Assembly (NCBI RefSeq): GCF_001984035.1
Contig: NZ_CP019449.1
Span: forward strand, 3,973,501-4,037,500
Direction of reading: 5' to 3'
DNA from: Sphingopyxis sp. QXT-31
Lineage (GTDB): Bacteria > Pseudomonadota > Alphaproteobacteria > Sphingomonadales > Sphingomonadaceae
DNA length: 64,000 nucleotides
The notes under the pieces are model-generated. The model saw only the letters and a program-made list of their open reading frames with translations, was not told the origin of the DNA and did no database searches. Below, piece after piece: positions 59,212 to 64,000 of this stretch; within the stretch, counting starts at the first letter, position 1, and the number at the start of each line of letters is the position of its first letter. The position numbers were made by a program, and so were the translations under genes.

Positions 59212-60780
59212 ATGGCGGCTTTCGCGCGCGTTCGTTTGGTCATGCTCAGCGGCGTGGCCTGTTCCATTCTGGCCGCCTGCGGCGCCGACGGCGTCGCCTC
59301 GCCCGGCGAAGGCGTGATCGTGATCCCGGCGCCGACGCCGACCCCCACGCCGACGCCGACCCCCACGCCGACTCCGACGGGCGTCACCCCCGCCGCCGCC
59401 TGCCCGACGATCGCCGGCCCCGCGCTGACCGACCTCGGCACCATCACCGGCCCGCAGGGCACCTGGCGCAATTGCGGCTTCCCCGCGCGCTTCACCACCA
59501 CCACGGCGATCCCGAAGGTCGCTGGCGTGATCTATTCGCTGCCCGGCCGCGTCGATGTCGGCACGGATCAGGGGCCGACCGAGGATGCGGGCGATGCTGC
59601 CGACGTCACGCTGACGATCGATCCGGGCGTCACCATCTTCGGTTCGACCGGCGTGTCGTTCCTCGTCGTCAACCGCGGCAACAAGATCGACGCGGTCGGC
59701 ACCCCGGCGCAGCCGATCGTCTTCACCGGCCGCGGCAACGTCGTCGGCTCGGCGACCGACGACATCTCGCAGCTGTGGGGCGGCGTCGTGCTGCTCGGCC
59801 GTGCGCCGGTCACCGACTGCCTCGCGCCGGGCGCGACGCCGGGCACCAACGCCTGCGAACGCGACACCGAAGGTGCGTCGGGCGCGCTCTATGGCGGCGA
59901 AATCGTGGCCGATAATTCGGGCCGCATGTCGTACGTCCAGATTCGCTACTCGGGCTTCAACCTGACCCCAAACAGCGAGCTGCAGGGCCTGACGCCCTCG
60001 GGCACCGGTTCGGGCACGGTGATCGAAAATATCCAGGTGCACAACAGCTCGGACGACGGCATCGAAGTGTTCGGCGGCCGCGTAAACATGCGCAACCTCG
60101 TCATCACCGGCGCGGAAGATGACGGCCTCGACACCGACGTTGGCTATAAGGGCAACGTTCAGTTCCTGCTCGCGGTGCAGCGCGCCGGCGGCGCGGTCGG
60201 CGACTCGATGCTCGAGATCGACTCGAACGGCAATGAAGACACGACCCCGCGCCAGAATGTCGCGTTGTCGAACTTCACCTTCATCCACCGCAACAATGCG
60301 GCCAGCAACGCGGCGACGGTGCTGATCCGCGGCGGCGCCGACTATCGCTTCATGAACGGCGTGATCGCGGCGCCGGGCATCTCGTGCATCCGCATCAACT
60401 CGGCGACGACGGTGCAGACCGCGGGTCCCGACGAAGCCGGCCCGCCGAAGTTCGACTCGGTCAACATGCAGTGCGGCGGTACCAGCGCCTTCACCGGCTC
60501 GGGCGGCGTCACCAACGACCAGGTCGCGGCGATCTTCAACGCGGGCACGAACAACAGCTCGACCTTCGTCCCGACGCTGGCCAGCGTGTTCATCAACGGC
60601 TCGGCCGAAACCGCGCGCCCGGCGTTCAACCCGGTTCCGATCAACGCCTTCTTCGTGAACGCGGGTTACGTCGGCGCAGTGCGCGACGCCGCCGACACGC
60701 GCTTCCAAGGCTGGACCTGCAATTCGGCGACGGCGAACTTCGGTTCGTCGAGCGGTGCCTGCACGGCCATCCCGGTCTGA
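59212..60780 (+). CDS. Lipoprotein with a beta-helix-like domain
   Basis: A 522-residue lipoprotein with signal MAAFARVRLVMLSGVACSIL ending AAC (lipobox), a PTPTPT spacer of about 20 residues (residues 39-59), then a parallel beta-helix region (about residues 90-460): TIFGSTGVSFLVVNRGNKID, VQIRYSGFNLTPNSELQGL, IQVHNSSDDGIEVFGGRV and NLVITGAEDDGLDTDVGYKG. It probably sits on the outer-membrane surface or periplasm. Start ATG 59212 has a fair ribosome site. It is followed 89 bases later by a TonB-dependent receptor on the same strand, which suggests one function for the pair. A Pho-box-like array is upstream. Confidence 0.8.
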   Translation: MAAFARVRLVMLSGVACSILAACGADGVASPGEGVIVIPAPTPTPTPTPTPTPTPTGVTPAAACPTIAGPALTDLGTITGPQGTWRNCGFPARFTTTTAIPKVAGVIYSLPGRVDVGTDQGPTEDAGDAADVTLTIDPGVTIFGSTGVSFLVVNRGNKIDAVGTPAQPIVFTGRGNVVGSATDDISQLWGGVVLLGRAPVTDCLAPGATPGTNACERDTEGASGALYGGEIVADNSGRMSYVQIRYSGFNLTPNSELQGLTPSGTGSGTVIENIQVHNSSDDGIEVFGGRVNMRNLVITGAEDDGLDTDVGYKGNVQFLLAVQRAGGAVGDSMLEIDSNGNEDTTPRQNVALSNFTFIHRNNAASNAATVLIRGGADYRFMNGVIAAPGISCIRINSATTVQTAGPDEAGPPKFDSVNMQCGGTSAFTGSGGVTNDQVAAIFNAGTNNSSTFVPTLASVFINGSAETARPAFNPVPINAFFVNAGYVGAVRDAADTRFQGWTCNSATANFGSSSGACTAIPV

Positions 60781-60869
60781 CGCGCCGACGTTTCGAATAT
60801 TGGGGCGGGGCGCACCGACGGCGGAGCGCCCCGCCCCCTATCCCATCTGCAAACAGGGGTTTTCTGATC

Positions 60870-63596
60870 ATGACCACGCGGCCGCTCTTCGCCAGCCTGC
60901 TGCTTATCTCGTCGGCTCTGGTGTCCCCTGCGGCGCTGGCGCAGGACGCCGGGCCTGCGGGCGACAGCGTCCAGTCGACGCCGCCGACCGAGGATGTCGC
61001 GCGGCCCGCGACCGATGCGGCGCCCGGCGACGTCCCCGCCGAAGAAGAGCCCGACGTCTCGATCCCCGGCGGCGCGGACGCCGAAATCGTCGTCACCGGC
61101 CGCTATACGCCGAACATCGTTCGCGCGACGCCCGAGGTGGTGTCGGTGCTGTCGTCGGCCGACATCGCGCGCACCGGTGAAGGCGATATCTCGGGCTCGC
61201 TGCAGCGTGTCACCGGCCTGTCGGTCGTCGGCGGCGGTTTCGTCTATGTCCGCGGCCTCGGCGACCGCTATTCGCTGGCGCTGCTCAACGGTTCGCCGCT
61301 GCCCAGCCCCGAACCGCTGAAGCGCGTCGTGCCGCTCGACATTTTCCCGTCGAACGTCATCGATTCGACTTTGGTCCAGAAAAGCTATTCGGTGAACTTC
61401 CCCGGCGAATTCGGCGGCGGCGTGATCAACCTCACCACCAAATCCACGCCGCGCGAAAGCTTCCTGACCTTCTCGGGTGGCATCGGCTGGGACAGCGAGA
61501 CGACCAACGAGCTCGGCTATACCTATTATGGCAGCGACACCGACTGGACCGGCTTCGACGACGGCACGCGCGACGTTCCGCCGCTGCTGAGTGCGGCCTT
61601 CGCCAGCGGCAAGCCCATCCTCGAAGGCGCCGACTTCAGCCAGACCGATCTTGAAGCGATGGCGATGGAGCTGTCGAACGCCCCGACGACCCTGCTCCAG
61701 CAAAACAACCATATTCCGGTCAACTGGTCCGCCGGTGTCACCGGCGGCCTGAATTTCGCGCTGCCCGACGGCGAACTCGGCATCATCGCCACCGCCGGGA
61801 TCAGCAACAAGTGGCGCACCCGCGACACGCTGCAACAGACTTCGCTGGATCCCGATCTCGAAGGGCCGCCGCAGACCGACTTTCAGCGCGTCATCACCGA
61901 CAATCGTATCGTCGTGAACGGCCTGCTGGGTTTCGGGCTCGAACTCGGCGATCACAAGTTCCGCTGGACCAGCCTCTATATCCGCGACACGCTGAAGCAG
62001 GCCCGCTTGGGGCTGGGCCGGGATCAGAATGTTCCCGATCGCGAAACGATGGTCCAGGACACCGCCTGGTACGAACGCCAGCTGATCAACACCCAGCTGG
62101 TTGCCGAATTCGACTTTGACCAGCTCCAGCTCGATCTGCGCGGCGGCTATGCCAATTCGCAGCGTGAGGCGCCCTATGAGCGCAGCTTCACCTATATCCG
62201 CTCCAACCTGCCGCTGGCGCAGGATCCGGTCGGCGACAAGTTCGTCAACGACCTCGGCGGCAACCGCGGCAGCGCGACGATCGCCTTTTCGGACCTGAAC
62301 GAGGATCTGTGGTCGGGCGGCGTTGATCTCAGCTATGAACTGGCGCCCAGCATTACCGCCAGTGCCGGCTATGCCTATAGCGACACCCACCGCGTCGCGG
62401 TGCGCCGTGCCTTCCAGTTCCGCGCGGCGAACCTGCCGATTCCGGTCCAGCAGTTGCGTCCCGATTTCCTTCTCTCCGATGCGTCGATCCAGCTGTACGA
62501 TATCACGCTGGTCGAAACCTCGGCGCAGGACGGAACGGCCGCGTTCGACGCAAATCTCACGACCCATGCGGGCTATGCGCAGGTGCAGGCCGAACTGACG
62601 TCGGGGGTGAACGTCAATGCCGGCGTCCGCTACGAGGATGCAAAGCAGACGGTCTCTCCGATCGACTTGTTCAACACGGGCGGCACGGCGATCGCGGTGA
62701 CCGACCTCAACAACGACTATTGGCTGCCAGCGGTCACTTTGACCTGGGAAGTCGCGCCCGACATGCAGCTGCGGCTCAACGGGTCGAAGACGATCGCGCG
62801 CCCGCAGTTTCGCGAACTGATCGCGCAAATCTATCAGGACCCCGAGTCGAACCGCCAGTTTCGCGGTAATCCGTCGCTGACCGATAGCGAGTTGATGAAC
62901 GCCGAGCTGCGCTACGAATGGTATTTTGCCAAGGATCAGCGATTCACCGCTGCGGGTTTCTACAAGAAGATCGACAATCCGATCGAGGCGTACACCTCGA
63001 TCAGCACCGACTCGGTCGCCAACACCAGCTTCGCCAATGCGCCCGAGGCTACGCTTTACGGCGCCGAGGTCGAGGTGCAGAAATATTTCCCGCTCGACGG
63101 GCTGGGCGAATCGCCTTTCTGGCAAAGCCGTCGCCTGGTGCTGATCGGCAACTATACCTGGACGAAGTCGGAAATTAAGGTCGGCGACGGTGACACTACG
63201 GTGATCAACGGGGTCGAACTCGACGCGAGCGACTTTTTCTTCGACGGCTCGCCGCTCACTGGGCAATCGGACCATCTGGTAAACGTCCAGATCGGGCTCG
63301 AGGATCAGGACAATCTGTCGCAACAGACTCTGCTGTTGACCTATGCCAGCCCGCGCGTCACCAGCCGCGGTCCGTCGGGCCAGCCCGACATTCGCGAAAA
63401 GCCGGGCATCCAGCTCGACTTCGTCGCACGGCAGGGTTTTGCCGTCTTCGGCAAGGATATCGAGCTGAAGTTCGAGGCGCGCAACCTGACCGGGCGCAAA
63501 TATCAGGAAGTGCAGGAAAATGCCGAAAGCCGCATTTTCCTCAACCGCTACAAGCTTGGCCGCACCTTCTCGCTGAGCGCCTCGCTGAAGTTTTGA
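60870..63596 (+). CDS. TonB-dependent outer-membrane receptor
   Basis: A 908-residue receptor. Signal peptide MTTRPLFASLLLISSALVSP with a cleavage site after Ala, an acidic and Pro-rich linker (about 25-70), plug domain (residues about 75-225: IVVTGRYTPNIVRATPEVVSVL, ISGSLQRVTGLSVVGGGFVYVRGLGDRYSL, GVINLTTKS), a 22-strand barrel ending in Phe (SLSASLKF). It imports a substrate with energy from TonB/ExbBD; no TonB-box peptide is obvious. It is coupled to the beta-helix lipoprotein upstream. Possibly a phosphate-starvation gene, since two Pho-box-like arrays bracket the pair. Confidence 0.9.
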   Translation: MTTRPLFASLLLISSALVSPAALAQDAGPAGDSVQSTPPTEDVARPATDAAPGDVPAEEEPDVSIPGGADAEIVVTGRYTPNIVRATPEVVSVLSSADIARTGEGDISGSLQRVTGLSVVGGGFVYVRGLGDRYSLALLNGSPLPSPEPLKRVVPLDIFPSNVIDSTLVQKSYSVNFPGEFGGGVINLTTKSTPRESFLTFSGGIGWDSETTNELGYTYYGSDTDWTGFDDGTRDVPPLLSAAFASGKPILEGADFSQTDLEAMAMELSNAPTTLLQQNNHIPVNWSAGVTGGLNFALPDGELGIIATAGISNKWRTRDTLQQTSLDPDLEGPPQTDFQRVITDNRIVVNGLLGFGLELGDHKFRWTSLYIRDTLKQARLGLGRDQNVPDRETMVQDTAWYERQLINTQLVAEFDFDQLQLDLRGGYANSQREAPYERSFTYIRSNLPLAQDPVGDKFVNDLGGNRGSATIAFSDLNEDLWSGGVDLSYELAPSITASAGYAYSDTHRVAVRRAFQFRAANLPIPVQQLRPDFLLSDASIQLYDITLVETSAQDGTAAFDANLTTHAGYAQVQAELTSGVNVNAGVRYEDAKQTVSPIDLFNTGGTAIAVTDLNNDYWLPAVTLTWEVAPDMQLRLNGSKTIARPQFRELIAQIYQDPESNRQFRGNPSLTDSELMNAELRYEWYFAKDQRFTAAGFYKKIDNPIEAYTSISTDSVANTSFANAPEATLYGAEVEVQKYFPLDGLGESPFWQSRRLVLIGNYTWTKSEIKVGDGDTTVINGVELDASDFFFDGSPLTGQSDHLVNVQIGLEDQDNLSQQTLLLTYASPRVTSRGPSGQPDIREKPGIQLDFVARQGFAVFGKDIELKFEARNLTGRKYQEVQENAESRIFLNRYKLGRTFSLSASLKF

Positions 63597-63600
63597 GGTT

Positions 63601-63737
63601 AATCCTCCCTGGGGCCGCAGGCCATGGGGAGGGGGACCACCGCGAAGCGGTGGTGGAGGGGCAGCGACATTGCGTCACGGCCCCTCCGTCAGCCCTTCGG
63701 GCTGCCACCTCCCCATGGCTTCGCCATAGGGAGGATC
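63601..63737. repeat. Family-A extragenic palindromic repeat
   Basis: Starts aatcctccctggggccgcag and ends catggcttcgccatagggagg plus atc. The right end matches the first bases of the window. Together with the 7664 and 34089 copies it defines a family of about 137 bp with inverted ends. Confidence 0.85.
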
Positions 63738-63768
63738 ATGAAGCGCCGCCGCCGCCGGACTCGCTCCA

Positions 63769-63808
63769 CTGTCAAAAAACTGTAATCTTCCCGTCAACTG
63801 ATCGTCAC
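63769..63808 (+). promoter_or_regulatory. Pho-box-like array before the last gene
   Basis: Four 7-base units at exact 11-base spacing: CTGTCAA (63769), CTGTAAT (63780), CCGTCAA (63791), TCGTCAC (63802), all close to CTGTCAT. The ATG at 63867 follows 58 bases later. It is the clearest Pho-box match in the window. Confidence 0.75.
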
Positions 63809-63866
63809 CAATCGTCCCTAGGCGATTCGCGAGACATGGTTCCAAGCGGGGGATAAACAAGCTTTC

Positions 63867-64000
63867 ATGGCGACGCTGATGTCCGGATCGGCCCTTCGGC
63901 TGCCGCGCGGCCTGCCCGCATGGCTGCGCGTTCGCCGTTCGCCGCGCGCGATCGGACCGCTGCTGCTCGTCGGTCTGCTGGCGTTCCTGCTCGCGGTGCA
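63867..64000 (+). CDS. Start of a membrane protein, possible PhoR-type sensor kinase (cut by the window)
   Basis: The first 44 codons (MATLMSGSALRLPRGLPAWL, then RVRRSPRAIGPLLLVGLLAF) show a basic N-terminus and a membrane helix from about residue 29 that continues into the cut. A Pho-box array lies directly upstream. PhoR is a sensor kinase with an N-terminal membrane helix, so PhoR is a candidate. Only 134 bases are visible, so the name is a guess. Confidence 0.5.
   Translation, partial: MATLMSGSALRLPRGLPAWLRVRRSPRAIGPLLLVGLLAFLLAV

Overview
This is a continuous stretch of chromosome from a GC-rich alphaproteobacterium, most likely a member of the Sphingomonadaceae close to Sphingopyxis. 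That placement is an inference. It rests on high GC with Sphingomonad-type codon use, a SciP/DUF1153 cell-cycle regulator (alphaproteobacterial), a large TonB-dependent receptor, and several CoA-thioester catabolic operons. No taxonomic search was possible.

Layout. 0-1.6 kb: gpsA and a small secreted protein. 1.6-9.6 kb: a leftward operon for peroxisome-type beta-oxidation (SDR, MaoC hydratase, a degenerate HMG-CoA-synthase-like protein, SCP2-type thiolase, family III CoA-transferase, acyl-CoA dehydrogenase) facing a divergent IclR regulator across a perfect palindrome. 9.5-16.1 kb: a TlpA-like lipoprotein, argH, an LptM-like lipoprotein, lysA, a CysG-N-type siroheme protein, an aminotransferase and a YVTN beta-propeller. 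16.2-18.3 kb: a 48-residue peptide gene, a HEAT-repeat protein and a cupin-HEAT protein, which look like an uncharacterised modified-peptide locus. 18.4-22.6 kb: a type III restriction-modification pair. 22.9-28.9 kb: lepA and a large RTX adhesin/exoprotein. 29-33.4 kb: a helix-turn-helix protein, a GNAT acetyltransferase and a kynurenine pair (formamidase-like hydrolase and kynU). 33.6-36 kb: OhrR/Ohr peroxide defence with duplicated operators, then sciP. 36-45 kb: mnmA and many small or membrane proteins, including a sulfatase-fold transferase, an SNase and a FrnE/DsbA protein. 45-51.6 kb: a second helix-turn-helix paralogue, one strongly AT-rich orphan gene, a possible nucleotidyltransferase toxin pair, and a class I ribonucleotide reductase operon. 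52-58.9 kb: a Na+/H+ antiporter, a second CoA-ester/lactonase operon, and tRNA-Leu(GAG). 59-64 kb: a beta-helix lipoprotein, a TonB-dependent receptor and the start of a membrane protein, with two four-unit Pho-box-like arrays upstream of the first and the last.

The spacers carry three families of extragenic palindromic repeats and a 23-bp direct-repeat element. These recur across the window and give it a common genomic signature. The signals most worth following are the two Pho-box arrays, which tie the receptor/lipoprotein pair to phosphate starvation; the peptide/HEAT/cupin locus; the two helix-turn-helix paralogues with a shared upstream element; the mosaic specificity domain of the type III methyltransferase; and the AT-rich orphan gene.
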